A DNA stretch of 64,000 bases, from the NCBI GenBank assembly GCA_047967505.1, contig CM106538.1; one strand, written 5' to 3'. Below, one piece after another: positions 1-11,227 of the stretch (its first letter is position 1; every line of letters begins with the position of its first letter). The stretch comes from Dipteris shenzhenensis. Taxonomy: Eukaryota; Polypodiophyta; Polypodiopsida; Gleicheniales. The notes under the pieces are model-generated. The model made no database searches and was not told where the DNA came from. It was given only the letters and a program-made list of their open reading frames with translations. The translations under genes were made by a program, and so were the position numbers.

Positions 1-330
1 AGTAGTGTAGGATTAGTGCAAGATAAGTTATCGCCAACACGGTGGTTAGTTTGCATTGGGATATTAACAGCCACCAGCACGGTGGTTTGCTTCTATTATT
101 ACAAGATGAATGGATTTGTAGGATGTGTGGATTTGTTATGGGAAATCAGCACGGTGGTTGTTGGGATATACTAAAAATAATGATGGGATTTACCATTTGG
201 GATTTACAAAAACAATTTAATGAAACTAGCATGGTGGTTGTTTGGGATATACTAAAAGGAAGCAATCTCAAATACAAATTCCATTTTGTAGGACAAGTGG
301 ACATATTGTTTTCTTGCGATGGCACTACAT
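1..330. repeat. Degenerate GGTGGTT-motif repeats
   Basis: Four imperfect copies of a motif around CACGGTGGTT start near 37, 77, 148 and 228. The last two extend into GTTGTTTGGGATATACTAAAA or close variants. The stretch has no credible coding potential. The core TGGTTGTTGGGATA also occurs on the minus strand just inside the 5' LTR of the Ty3 element (about 8405-8420), so this may be leader sequence of a related retroelement. Confidence 0.4.
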
Positions 331-349
331 AGATTTTCTTAGTACTATC

Positions 350-491
350 TTAGTCATCCTTGTCCACCACTCCAAGACACCCCAAGATGTTCTCATGCGT
401 GTCTAAATCCAATTTGAAGACACCCTTGCCCTTCTTTCGTTGTGGCACAGGTTGCATCTGGAACTTAATAGCTCTTACTAGATGAGAGTAC
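350..491 (-). pseudogene. C-terminal piece of transposase-like gene, severed by Ty3 insertion
   Basis: Read on the minus strand from 490, this stretch gives about 46 open codons starting YSHLVRAIKF and ending VVDKDD before a TAA at 350-352. It abuts the left end of the Ty3 element at 492. The other side of that element (11931 onward) carries the rest of a minus-strand gene that stops being gene-like exactly at the element border. I infer both are one gene split by the insertion. The frames on the two sides differ by one nucleotide, so the gene was already broken or slipped in the GTGTGT run at the junction. Confidence 0.5.
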
Positions 492-1476
492 TATTAACTA
501 GAAAAGAATTCGAGGCATGATGCTAGATGCGAGGCATGGCGACACTCGAGGGCCATAGAGGAAAAGGGAACATGAGGGGAGAAGCATTAACATAGGTGGG
601 GAAAAGGGATTAAGAGAGGTGGGAATGAAGAGGGGGGACTATGGCACAAGGGGTAAGGAAGAGGGGGAAGAGGAGCATGTACATGATGGGAGGTGGAATG
701 TAGAGAAGGAGACATCAAGGGAAGAGAGTCATGCTTTATTTGAAAGGAAGGATGGGAGGAAATCAAAGTACTAGCTAGGTGGCTTTACAAGAATGAGCGT
801 GTTCCCATCCTTTTATAGCCAAGAGAGGAGGTCTCCCAATAAATGCATCCTCCCACATGCATGGTGTGTGTGGAAGAGTCTCCCATGTGGGTTAGGTGGG
901 TATGCACTCTCAATTGTGTGCGACAATCCTTTGCCTCATTTTTCCACGTAAATCAAACCCCATATCCCAAGTCTAAGATACTCCCTTGGTCTCTCTCCAA
1001 TTTTATAATATGTTCAAACATCTAGAAGGACAAGTGGAGGGTTGGCACAAGGAGTCTTGCCACCTCATCCTACTTTCCCCATTAAATAACTTGCACTCTT
1101 GGACTATCTATACCCTCCCCACATGGGCCTATCCTACATAGAGGGAATAATCCAATATAATATCCATCTCCACCTATTTTATATTACTTCTCCCATGGTC
1201 CTTGAGCTATGTCTCACTAAATGTAGCCATGGGACTGCATAGGTGGATGGGTGGCACATAGAGGAACCATGCCACCTTAACATGTTATAATACTACTACC
1301 ATGGATTATGTACAACACACCTTATGGGTCCTCTTACGTGGAAGGGTGGCACATGGTCATGCCCTGCCACCTCAACCCTGGGCCCTATGCACACCATATT
1401 GTATTATACTATTGCCACACATACAAGTACACACATATATTTATGCCTTTTACCTTGGTCAAATTTATCCATAACA
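492..1476 (-). repeat. 3' LTR of Ty3/gypsy element
   Basis: This copy aligns from TATTAACTAG (492) to CCATAACA (1476) with the split copy at 8425-9056 plus 11558-11925. In element orientation it starts TGTTATGG, the expected TG. The other end reads TTAATA instead of a CA terminus in both copies. It holds the uninterrupted form of the site (GACTA at 1102-1106) where the other LTR has the nested insertion. Confidence 0.85.
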
Positions 1477-1490
1477 GTTCCCCCCCCAGG
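1477..1490 (-). other. Polypurine tract of Ty3/gypsy element
   Basis: On the minus strand CCTGGGGGGGGAAC lies directly before the LTR start TGTTATGG. This is the expected place for the plus-strand primer of an LTR retrotransposon. Confidence 0.7.
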
Positions 1491-1561
1491 CAGGGAATGC
1501 ATAGCATTTCCATGCTTGGGACCATCACAAACAAAGAAGGGCTTGAGATAACACTTGTTGA

Positions 1562-2713
1562 TCACCTTCTTGCCATATGGATCATGCAGCTCCTATACTT
1601 GTACATACCCATTGCTACGTTCCTTGATGACTTTGTATGGAAGGAACTTTTTATCCATTTGGTGGTCCAATTTGTTATCAAAGCATAGCACAACATCTCC
1701 TTCAGCAAATTTTCTTTCCCATCCCTTGCGAATCTTAGCATCCAAGCGGGCCTTTTGTCAGTTCTTTTGGATATCTGTTTGATGGAGTGCAAGGTGTCGA
1801 GTTTCATCTAGCTTCTCAAGTTGTACCAACCTGGCCTCTACATGTTCATCTTCTGTCATCCTCTGTTCTTGTGCCAATCTCAAGGCCAAAATCTCTATCT
1901 CTAGTGGTAAAATTGCCTCCATACCGTACACCAACTCAAAAGGAGTGTGACCTATAGATGTTTTATGGGTGATGGTGTAAGCCCACACGGCTTCAGTGAC
2001 CTTCTGATCCCACTGGCTCCTGTTCCCTGTGGCCATTATTCCCATGGATTTACAAAGGAGGCCATTGGTCTGCTCCGTTTGTCCCATGGATGTTGGCTAA
2101 TAGATGCTAGAAGTGCGATGATAAATACCCATGTGATCCATGAGCAACTCCACTGCTTCATTTAAGTTAAGAATGGACTCCCATGGTCAGATACTATTTC
2201 CATGGGTGTCCCAAACCTTGTGCAAATAAGTTCAAATATGAAATCTGAAACTGCCTTACCATTTGCAGTGGGGAGGGCGATAGCTTCAGCCCACTTAGTG
2301 ACATACTGAGTGGCTACTAGAAGATACTTCTCTTTGCAGGCAATCATGGGCAGGGGCCCAACAACATCTATTTCCCACTTCTGAAATGGATGGATGGACA
2401 TCACTAGGTGATGCTGTCTAGGACGCAAAACCTTCCTACCAAAGAATTGGCATGGTTCACAAGTTTTGCAATACATAGTGACATCCTTGAACAAGGTCGG
2501 CCAATAGTATCCAGCATGTAAAATCTTCTTAGCTGTACAATCACCGACACAGTGGCCTCCACAAAATCCATTATGATAATGCTTCAATACCTTAGGTACT
2601 TTATTTGCATCAATGGCCCATCTTAGTACCCCATCCATGCCTTGACGGTACAACACCCCATCGAAGATCTCGAGTGTAGCGGCTACTATTTCTGTGGATC
2701 TTCTTTCTCTCAT
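1562..2713 (-). pseudogene. Ty3/gypsy integrase, broken
   Basis: In minus-strand order there is a zinc-binding HHCC region (CKTCEPCQ near 2460), then the catalytic core with WEIDVVGPLP carrying the first Asp, then EIVSDHGSPF carrying the second. A stop follows near 2162. The frame resumes at 2087 with AVWAYTITHKTSIGHTPFEL and VYGMEAILPLEIEI, the usual C-terminal end of plant Ty3 integrases. No chromodomain is visible. Integrase inserts the element's cDNA into the chromosome; this copy cannot work because of the break after the second Asp. Confidence 0.85.
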
Positions 2714-3250
2714 AGCTAGTACTTTCTGGAGGAAAGGAGAAAGCGGTCAAAAATCTATAGATACCACCATACCATGGGTCCCCAACTTCTATGGCCACTA
2801 CAAGGGTTACATCGAGGCACTCCTCCAAATCAATCAAAGCATTCTTCAAGTTGGAACAACTCCCCTTTACAATTTTGAAGGAAAAATCATATTCTTGGAG
2901 AACTGCCAACCATTTGGCCAACTGGCCCATGGGACTTGGTGATTGAAGAACCTGCTTTGCAAGACCATTGGTAGAGACTATAATGAAGGAGTTTCCATCC
3001 CCATAATGCTTAAATTTCTCAATATAGAAAACCAAAGACAAGGCATGCTTGTCAGCTTCAGAGTAGCATCATTTAGTTTCGAGCAATTGTCGAGAAGCAA
3101 ATCGAATGGGATACATGAACCGATCCTCCCTTTGCTAGAGAAGAATACCTACCAGAGTCTGCTCACCAAACCCAAGATTGATATAGAAAGTTTTTGACTA
3201 ATCAGGTTTGCATAGAATGGGTTCTAAAGCCAGAGCACTCTTGATTTGTA
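2600..3250 (-). pseudogene. Ty3/gypsy RNase H-like domain, broken
   Basis: Minus-strand fragments match the RNase H region that follows Ty3 reverse transcriptases. A piece around 3060-3130 contains MYPIRFASRQLLETK and EADKHALSLVFYIEKF, the usual pattern before the HY motif; KHYGDGNSFIIVSTN follows. Stop codons and frame changes interrupt it, including one between the two pieces near 3070. It continues without a clear linker toward integrase at 2713. Confidence 0.72.
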
Positions 3251-4222
3251 CAAACCCATGATCACAATCCTCATCCCAAGAGAAATCAACCCCATCTTTT
3301 AATAGAGTAGTCATGGGTCATGTCAAAGCAGCATATTGATCAATGAAGCAATGATAGTACCCTACTAGATTGACAAATGAGCATACCTAACATTTGGTTG
3401 TTGGTGGGGAGAGCTTGAGGATAGCTTCTACCTTCTCAGGGTCAGGCTTGACACCCTCTGATGAGACAATATGCCCTAATAACCTCCCTTGAGTGGCTCC
3501 AATGGTGCATTTATCAGGGTTGAAGCTGCCATTCGCATCATTGTCCCTTTGGAAGGCCAACCTAACCTTCATGACGTGCTCCTTACATGCCGAGAATATA
3601 CAGAAATCATCTAAAAACACCTCCAAGAAAACCCCCAAATAAGGAGCAAACACCATCTGCATAAATCTTTGAAAGGTAATAGGAGCATTGGTGAGGCCAA
3701 ATGGCATTTCTTTGAATGCAAACATCCCCCAGGGTGTGGCAAATGTGGTTTTAAGCACATCCTCCTTGACAATTCTAATTTGATAAAACCGGGAGTAACC
3801 ATCATAGAAAGTATACATCTCATGACCACTTACCTTCTCAAGAATGAGGTCTTGAAAGGGCAGAGGATGATGGTCCCTCTTGGTGGCCACATTGAGTTTC
3901 TTATAATCGATCAAACCCACCACTTATTGTTTTTCTTTGGGGTGACTACTACTGGTGAAACCCATTTAGTATTGTGAACCAAAACAATAAACCTAGCTTC
4001 TACAAGCTTTTGCAACTCTAAGCGCAAAGCGTCGATCTATAGGGGCCCTAATCTTCGATACTTCTGAGCCACTAGCTTAGCATCAGGCTTCAGCTCTATC
4101 TTGTGTTCTATGGCAGTCACATGGCAAAGGTGGTGGTAGCTAGTTACGAAGAGGTCAGGGAAATCTTTGAACATTTCTAGGAACTCATCTTTCTCACTCA
4201 AAGTGAGGTCAATGGAAAGCAT
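3250..4222 (-). pseudogene. Ty3/gypsy reverse transcriptase, broken
   Basis: Three pieces are recognisable. 4222-4037 has EMFKDFPDLF and IEHKIELKPDAKLVAQKYRRL, the N-terminal lead-in to the fingers. 3923-3387 has DYKKLNVATKRDHHPLPF, then FATPWGMFAFKEMPFGLTNA, then the active-site loop FLDDF, a YxDD variant. The thumb follows past 3387 with GVDFSWDEDC near 3290. The active-site Asp pair is kept, but stops between the pieces make the gene non-functional. Confidence 0.88.
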
Positions 4223-4707
4223 AGATTCAAGCTGTTGAGAACTAGCTCTACGGGTGGTGGGATCGGAGACACCCCCATCATGTAAACTTCTTCCTCTGAG
4301 AACTCCTCCCCACCATCTGAATCTTCCATTGACTCAGACACTGAGGATGAGAGAGTATCACTGTCTTGCTCCTTTTCTTCTTCTGGTTCACTGGCACCTA
4401 GTTGCACTAGGATCTTCTTCTTTGAAGCACCAAAAGACATGTGTCCTGTCTTCCAATAGCTGACTCCATCACTCTTTCTCAACCATAGTCTCCTGAGTAT
4501 GGCTAGGTAACTCTTGCATGTATCTTCAATGTCCACTACATAGAAATTGATAGTGATGGGCAAATCCTCAATGACTCCCAGGGTGGTGAGCCGTCGACCA
4601 TCTAGTACCTTGATTCGAGTGGAGGAACACCTGGTGCATTTCAAATTTAGCTTCTTCATGATATGGGGCACCATGATATTACATGCAGCTCCCCCATCAA
4701 CACACAC
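4198..4707 (-). pseudogene. Ty3/gypsy aspartic protease, broken
   Basis: The minus-strand frame opens with VDGGAACNIMVPHIMKKLNL. DGGA sits where retroelement proteases have D-S/T-G-A, followed by the usual N-[IL]-M/L block. The C-terminal half is acidic (EPEEEKEQDSDTLSSS), forming a linker to reverse transcriptase. The frame overlaps the start of the next fragment at 4222, so the polyprotein is shifted here. Confidence 0.7.
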
Positions 4708-5213
4708 ACTCTTGATACAGCAATTATCTATGATGACATCTACTATATGCGGGTGCCGATCAACTTTTTTAGAGATAAAAGAAATCTCTCATACCTTTTC
4801 CTTTTTCTTGCTCTTCCTTGTTGAGAGCCCTTGCTATAGCTCATGTCTCACCTTAGGACTTAATGCTATTAGTCGAGGAAGCGTGATGCTCAAAGACCGA
4901 TGAGCAAGGTCCTGAATGATGAATAGTCTTCTTGCCCTAAGCCGATAGGATAGTCTTCTTGCCCTGAGCCGATAGGAAAATCCAAGGGCGACCACTTACT
5001 CCTACGAGATCTTTTAGTTTTCTCTATTGGTGGGTTTGCCATCTCAACATCTGAGGGCTCTGAGAAGGACACCTTCTTCTTGGGGTGGCCCAGTCAGTCC
5101 ACGGTTTGGAGAGGGGTCCGAGGTAGTACGACTTCTGTTCCTGAGGTCAAGGACCTCTACGTCAGAATCCTCGGTGCCTGATTCACTTAGAAGATTCACC
5201 CTTGGAATATTGG

Positions 5214-6140
5214 ACATTCGGTGCGATAGTGACCCTTCTGGTGGCACTTGTAGCACACAACATTGGCACATTCTCTTGGAGGGCGATTGGCTTGATTTTT
5301 GATGCCCACCATCTCAAGCCGAAGATCATTTAGGGCCTTGGCTAGGTCATTGACCCTGGGTTCTTTAGTAGGAGGGGCCAGGGGAGTAGGAAGGAGGGGG
5401 GCTCGTGGGCAAGCCTGGGAAAATCTTCCAAGCAGAAGTTGAGGCTATACTCCTTGTTGAGGGTAAGCATCTAAGGGAGGACCATACATTTGAGGTGGAG
5501 GCGGTGAATACATCCCTGATGGGGGGTGGGGGTATGCCCCAGAGTTGGACCCCCCAGGTTGTTGTTGCATGAATTGAGGGGGTTGCGGAGGGACAACCGT
5601 CTTCTTTGAAGCGAGGTCATATTGAAGTTTATCAAACTTTTGAGCAATCTCATGTGCTAGCACCATGGTTTCCGGATTCTCCCATTTAAACTTGAGGAAA
5701 AATTCATCACTTGCTCCTACTACAAGGTAGCCCAGCACATGCTGAATCATTCTAGCTCAAAATCTAGCGTTTTCCTCCTGCATGGAAATTAAACGGTCTA
5801 GGAGCATGGCCGCTCGATCCACATATCGACATGTCGTCTCACCTTCTGACTGCTTCAGGTTTGCCATCTACAGGTACACATTCTCAAGCTCCTCTTCTTT
5901 GCCGAAATACTCGATCATAGCTACTGTTAACCTCAGCCAAGTTTGGCGAACGTCTTTGGCTTGCTTCTCGTGAGGCTTCTCGTACCACACTTGAGCCAAA
6001 CCCTCTAGAAATGTGGGAAGAACCAATAACATTCTATCTTTAGTGAGAAAGTTGAGAGAAACACAATGGCACTTGAAGGCCACAAGATACTCATTTGGAT
6101 TTTCCTCAACCTGACCACACAACATGAGAATGTCAGCCAT
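5214..6140 (-). pseudogene. Ty3/gypsy gag with zinc knuckle, broken
   Basis: The capsid-like segment (6140-5868) contains FLEGLAQVWYEKPHEKQA, typical of the plant retrotransposon gag domain. The next segment (5750-5445) continues it and passes into a Pro/Gln-rich linker (PPQPPQFMQQQPGG). The nucleocapsid zinc knuckle CYKCHQKGHYRTEC, a perfect CX2CX4HX4C, lies at 5214-5255. These parts are in different frames with stops between them. Gag packages the element RNA; this copy is dead. Confidence 0.82.
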
Positions 6141-6509
6141 GCTTGGAAAATTAAAAATAGAGAGACAAAATGAGGCTTATCTATTGGCAAACAATGGAAA
6201 GAGGTAGCTTAAACTGAAAATCAGGTGAAGATACATCGACAAAGCACACATAGGCAGGGTAGGGTGTGACTAGTGTATTGTGAAATACTATACGGGAAGA
6301 ATCCTCAGCATATAATAGCTCATAAATAATTTTAAAAGGACCAACCCTCATGATATTGCATCCATCTTTACAAGTGAGGGTTAGAGACACGGCGTTGCAT
6401 GAGGTTGTTCATCAAGGCGAACAAGAATGCCATGACAAATGTCAACAGTTGGAGAGCTTGCACATCACCTTCAGCTTCTTCTAGTTCTTGTAGTCACCAT
6501 GCTATTTCT

Positions 6510-6734
6510 TCAAGGAGTGTGCAGTTTGGCATCCTTCTTTTGAGCAATGTCCTTAAGAACCTTTTTGATGATGTTCCGAAGTCGGTAAACTCGTATCAAA
6601 TATGCACAACATTGAGTTTCATGATGACCATAACCTTTGCTTTCTTTACAAATGATCACCCTCATTTGTGGATTACAGCTTTGTTGGGGTGGTGCTTCCA
6701 CTCGTTTCATGCGTGATTGAAGTACAAGCTTCAC
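6510..6734 (-). pseudogene. Unidentified ORF fragment upstream of Ty3 gag
   Basis: A 74-codon minus-strand frame contains GYGHHETQCCAYLIRVYRLR and a Lys-rich tail (KKVLKDIAQKKDAKLHTP). I do not recognise it as a named domain. It lies between gag and the extra RNase H remnant, so it probably belongs to an additional ORF of this Ty3 element. The sequence from 6181 to 6390 is similarly open on the minus strand but unidentified. Confidence 0.3.
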
Positions 6735-7090
6735 GTGCTAAGAAATCAGCAACTAAATTTTGAGCTCAAGGGATATGCTGAATTTTTACCTCGTCAAATT
6801 GTTGGCAGAGTTCCAATGCTTGTTGATGTCGTGGAATCAAGCCTTTGCTCTGCACCTTCCACTAACTTGTTCACACACGAGTTGAGAATCTCCTTGCACC
6901 TCAAGTTCCCTGACGTGATATTCTTGCACCTTTTGTATCCTAAAAATGAGTGCCAAGTACAACTTGGTTGCAAGTACTTGCAGGTGCAGACTTGCTATAA
7001 CAATACACCTCACCACCCGGTGAAGTGAGCTTCACACCCACACCAATAGCCTTGGTCGAAGTTTTGTATGCTCTGTCAAATTGAAGAATC
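6712..7090 (-). pseudogene. Second RNase H-like (aRNH type) remnant upstream of gag
   Basis: The minus strand translates, across frameshifts, to QFDRAYKTSTKAIGVGVKL with TSPGGEVYCYS, then ELEVQGDSQLVCEQVSG, and near 6740 ADFLAREA preceded by a degraded HIP motif. This follows the order of bacterial/archaeal-type RNase HI: the first catalytic Asp in FD, the GDSQLV block, and the final H..AD.LA block. It is separate from the element's own RNase H near 3 kb. Some plant Ty3 elements are known to carry an extra archaeal-type RNase H; its position before gag here is read directly from the sequence. Confidence 0.6.
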
Positions 7091-7099
7091 CAAGATGTC

Positions 7100-7935
7100 A
7101 TTACACCAAGTCTAAAATCCGGACATCCCAGGTTTCTTGGTAGTCTAAGATAGGCAGAACGAGAGGGTGGGGAGAATTCAATACTTGAGCAAGATGTTCA
7201 GCACCAAATAAACTTGCAATCCTTTGTTGATAGTTTTATCTTTAGACCAAAAAGAATTACAACTTGAAGCTCAAAATGTGGCACAAAGGGTTGATTAGGT
7301 ATAAAGGGATTCCTTGGTTGAAACATTACCGACCATAATCGAGCCCTAGAAACCTTTGTAGTGAGGTTGAGAAGAAATCATAAGACGAGCTCATCCATAG
7401 GTATTAACAAGCAGATGCACCAAATCTCCCCCCAAGCTTGTGGATCATCCCACCCTTGGAAGAATGTCACCCTTTTAATTACCTCTAATGCAACAAGTAG
7501 CTCAATCACCGCACAATGAGTAGAATTGGAATCAAAGCCCTCCTAGTGTATCACTAGTTCTTCACCTTGAATCATCCATGGTGTATCATCCCACCCGTCA
7601 TCTCCTTGAGAAATGCATTGTATAGTCAGTTGTTGAAGATCGACATGAAGATCAAGAAAGATATCTCACCAATTGGTAGCTGTAATGAGCAAAGCACCAA
7701 GCACCAAATCCTTGAACTTGTCGAGAAGTGACATAAATATCCACCCTCCTTGTGTGGCGTGCATCCAAGGAGTGAACTTGAAAAAGTTTAGAATTTTCAA
7801 TCTAGTATGAGATATGAATAGAGCACATGAAATGAAGTACTTTTGCTTTTTATAGCAAGAGGAAACTCCCTATGGTAAGAGAGTTACAGTTCATGAGATT
7901 TCAACATATAAGCAATATCATTACACTTTCATCAA
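7100..7935. other. Ty3/gypsy untranslated leader, no genes seen
   Basis: This stretch lies between the extra RNase H remnant and the SINE-like segment. I see only short scattered frames with many stops on both strands and no recognisable motif. By position it is leader or a decayed upstream ORF of the minus-strand Ty3 element. Confidence 0.5.
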
Positions 7936-7937
7936 TT

Positions 7938-8012
7938 CCTATTTGTTGGCCCATTGGTAAGTCTTCCTTTTGTGAATGGCGAGGTCTTGGGTTCAATTCC
8001 AACTCCTTTATA
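7938..8012 (+). repeat. tRNA-derived SINE head (Pol III A and B boxes)
   Basis: TGGCCCATTGG at 7947-7957 resembles an A box. GGTTCAATTCC at 7990-8000 is a perfect match to the B-box consensus GGTTCRANNCC. They are 33 bases apart, as in tRNA genes. The segment does not fold as a complete tRNA. A purine-rich run (8020-8065) follows and the 3' end of the element is not clear. It appears inserted in the leader of the Ty3 element. Confidence 0.5.
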
Positions 8013-8424
8013 AAAGGAGAGGAGAGGAGAGGAGAAGAGAAAAAGAGGGAGAAGAAGACGAAGAGGTGAACACGAGATCTGTTGCAGAATTTGCAAAGAC
8101 TGCAGGTCGCGACCAGAAGACTCGTTGGGCTCGGAGAAGATGCGCGGTGTGGGCGCAGTGCACACAAGAAGAAGCACGGCGCGGTGCGTGGGTGTGGTGT
8201 GCATAGGAATCCAAAAGACATGCAGGAACCTAGAAGATGTGCAGCGCAACAACAGAGAAGTTCTGTGATTACATGGATGGAGAACCGGAAGCAGATGTCA
8301 CAGATTGGAAGTGTAGAAGATGCCACAGAACCGCACACAGTCGTAGGAATAACCAATGTCGATGGAATGATTATATGCTACCACTAGCCATGGAGACCTC
8401 GTATCCCAACAACCACACCAATTC

Positions 8425-9056
8425 TATTAACTAGAAAAGAATTCGAGGCATGATGCTAGATGCGAGGCATGGCGACGCTTGAGGGCCATAGAGGAAAAGG
8501 GAACGTGAGGGGAGAAGCATTAACATAGGTGGGAAAAAGGCATTAAGAGGGGTGGGAATGAAGAGGGGGACTATGGCACAAGGGGGAAGGAAGAAGGGGA
8601 AGAGGAGCATGTACATGATGGGAGGTGGAATGTAGAGATGGAGACATCAAGGGAAGAGAGTCATGCTTTATTTGAAAGGAAGGATGGGGGGGAAATCAAA
8701 GTACTAGCTAGGTGGCTTTACAAGAATGAGCATGTTCCATCAAGGAATAGCCCCCTCCTTTTTTAGCCAAGAGAGAGGGTCTCTCATAATAAATGCATCC
8801 TCCTGCATGCATGGTGTGTGTGGAAGAGTCTCCCATATGGGTTAGGTGGGTACGCACTCTCAATTGTGTGTAACAATCATTTGCCTCATTTTTCCACATA
8901 AATCAAACCCCATATCCCAAGTCTAAGATACTCCCTTAGTCTCTCCCTAATTTTATAATACGTTCAAACATCTAGAAGGACAAGTGGAGGGTTGGCACAA
9001 TGAGTCTTGCCACCTCAACCTACTTTCCCCATTATTTAAGTTGCACTCTTGGACTA
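8425..9056 (-). repeat. 5' LTR of Ty3/gypsy element, first part
   Basis: This stretch aligns with 492-1106 of the 3' LTR, beginning TATTAACTAGAAAAG and running to GGACTA. The match breaks at 9057 where the nested LTR element starts. Inside the LTR border (minus strand) the sequence is GAATTGGTGTGGTTGTTGGG. I could not assign it to a standard tRNA primer, so the primer binding site is unresolved. Confidence 0.85.
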
Positions 9057-9381
9057 TGTTGAGAGTTGTGGTGCCATGAGCACTTGTAGAGCAAAGGTAT
9101 GAGTAAAGGAAAAGCTGCCACATGCCATGAAGGAGATAACCCACATGTGAGCAAGCAAATGGATGTAAGTACCCTTACCTATAAAAGGGAGGTTCATTTG
9201 AAGTAATATCAATCAAGCACTTTGTACTATCTCAAGATTCTCTTTATGAGTCCAAGCTAATCTATCTTGGAACCTAATTGACTTGAGGTACATGTCATGA
9301 GCACTCTCTTCATCATGTTTTCACATAGGTTCCATCCACCTTAGAGTGCTCCATAGATCGTGAGACATACATGTTTTGTCA
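9057..9381 (+). repeat. 5' LTR of nested non-autonomous element
   Basis: TGTTGAG to TTTTGTCA, 325 bp, paired with 11228-11552. CTATAAAAGG at 9179-9188 is a likely TATA box of the LTR promoter. Confidence 0.92.
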
Positions 9382-9393
9382 TGGTATCAGAGC
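9382..9393 (+). other. Primer binding site for initiator tRNA-Met
   Basis: TGGTATCAGAGC follows the LTR terminus CA directly. It is the complement of the 3' end of plant initiator tRNA-Met, the usual primer of plant Ty1/copia elements. Confidence 0.9.
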
Positions 9394-11219
9394 ATAGGTT
9401 TAGCTCTCCTAGTTTAGCTCATTAGTAGTTCACTAGGATTGCTTCATTCCTAGATTAGTTGTAGGCATGTCTTAGGAGCACATGTTTTCTCCTAGGTTAG
9501 TTTTAGTTTTAGATTGAGAACAAATTTTCATCCCTAGAGAGAGAAAATTTCCATCCATTGATTCCTTCCATTGCATTGAGGGAATTCCATCATTGAGAAA
9601 GTAAGAGAGATCCATTGTGAGGGATTCAATTCTCCAAGGAGAGAAATATGAAGAGTGCAAAGTAGTTCTGTGTTTTTTGAGAGAGAGAGATTCAGTCTAA
9701 GAAAAAAAGAGAGATATGGATTTGTTCTCAGGTAGTAAGTACAAACAATGAGCTTCCTGACTATCAAATGGCACACCTCTACTCGTAGTAGCTTTAACTC
9801 CCAACGATCAAATGCCTTCTCAAGCTCCTATCTATAGCGCAACCCTATCTGCCATCGTAGCCTTATCAATAGGCTTGCAGTGCTTCCATTTGACAGCTCT
9901 AGAGAGGTGCTCCTATCTCCTAACGACCAGCTACGACCTCCATAGCTCCCAGTGACCCAGCCTTCATGGATAGAGCAATGCTACGACATCAACAGCTGCC
10001 TCACTGCAAGCAATGAAGCTGCTCTGCAATGGCCACAATCTGCATACGCCCGAATCCCATGCTCCTCTATGACCAACGGCCCCTGCATGGGTGACTCCAC
10101 CGACTCTGCGGAGCCTCATAGCTCTCATAGCACCTAGTTACTAGAGCTCTGAAGCTCGTGATGCATAGCAGCACTCCAATAAACCAGCCCAAGCTTCCTG
10201 AGTAGCAGCACTGAAGCAAACGAGTGCAGCTCCAACACACAGCCACGGACAGCGCCTCAAGCAGATGCACAGCCAACAATGTAGGTCATGCTCCAAGCTC
10301 TCGCAAGTCTCCAATTCCTCCTCCACGAGCCCGAATTTGTAACAGCAGCGACTCTCTCTCCATCGAAGCTGTGGTCGTCGCAAGTTCATCGTAGAGAAGC
10401 TTCAAGCCTCCTTCTTCCTTCTCCAAGGTCTCAGATAAATGCCACGTGGCAGGATAAGAATTAACTATGGTTAAATTTAACTTAGCTTGGTCAATGGTTA
10501 AGTAAACACAAGTCCTGGTCCACTCAACCCACACTAAACCATGGTTAGATTTAGGTTATGGGGTTAGTTAAAGTGCCACCTAAGCACTCAGCACCCTTGC
10601 TAAGCACAGTCTTGCAAGCTGCATGTGAACAGCCTCTGCCACATCATCAAAGGCTTTCTTCTTCATAGAATCTTTGACAAGCCATAACTTGCAATCCAAG
10701 AAGAATTTGCTCATGCTCCAAAAAGGAAAAGTGATCGTCTTTTAGAGCTCTACGCACTTGTTAAGTTAGAATCATTGTATGTAGTTAGACACTGCCAATA
10801 TTGAAAGAAATCAATTGGTAAGACCTTTGCAACAAATGACAAATCAAAGCATGAATGCACACATCATTGTCATAAGCATGCCAAAACCTCAAGTGCATGA
10901 GATGACCATAGCAAAAAGCATGGCATCCACACATAAAGCATCAAGGCACATGGAAGAACAAAGCATCATGCATGAAGTTACACAAGGAAGAAGATTGGAG
11001 ATTGAAGAACCAGCAGGTCAACTACGTGGAATCATCATCAAGCCATGGGCAGAATGACAGAAACAACATGTATTGAAAAGCAAAAACCTTGCCAACCTTG
11101 CCTATATTTTGTAAATCAAGCCTGACCACCTGAGAGTAGCCATGTAGGCACCCAGGGGAGGATTTGATCTTGTAGCCTCACATCTGACCACCTTGCAGTA
11201 GCCAAAGGATTATGGCACC
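9394..11219 (+). other. Non-coding interior of nested LTR element
   Basis: Only short frames are present, none with retroelement motifs. The part at about 9930-10420 is somewhat more GC-rich and different in texture from its surroundings. It could be captured host sequence, but I recognise no gene in it. The segment 10815-11057 is open on the plus strand for 80 codons with no recognisable domain. Confidence 0.55.
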
Positions 11220-11227
11220 AAGGGAGG
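11220..11227 (+). other. Polypurine tract of nested element
   Basis: AAGGGAGG lies directly before the 3' LTR start TGTTGAG at 11228, the expected second-strand primer position. Confidence 0.8.
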
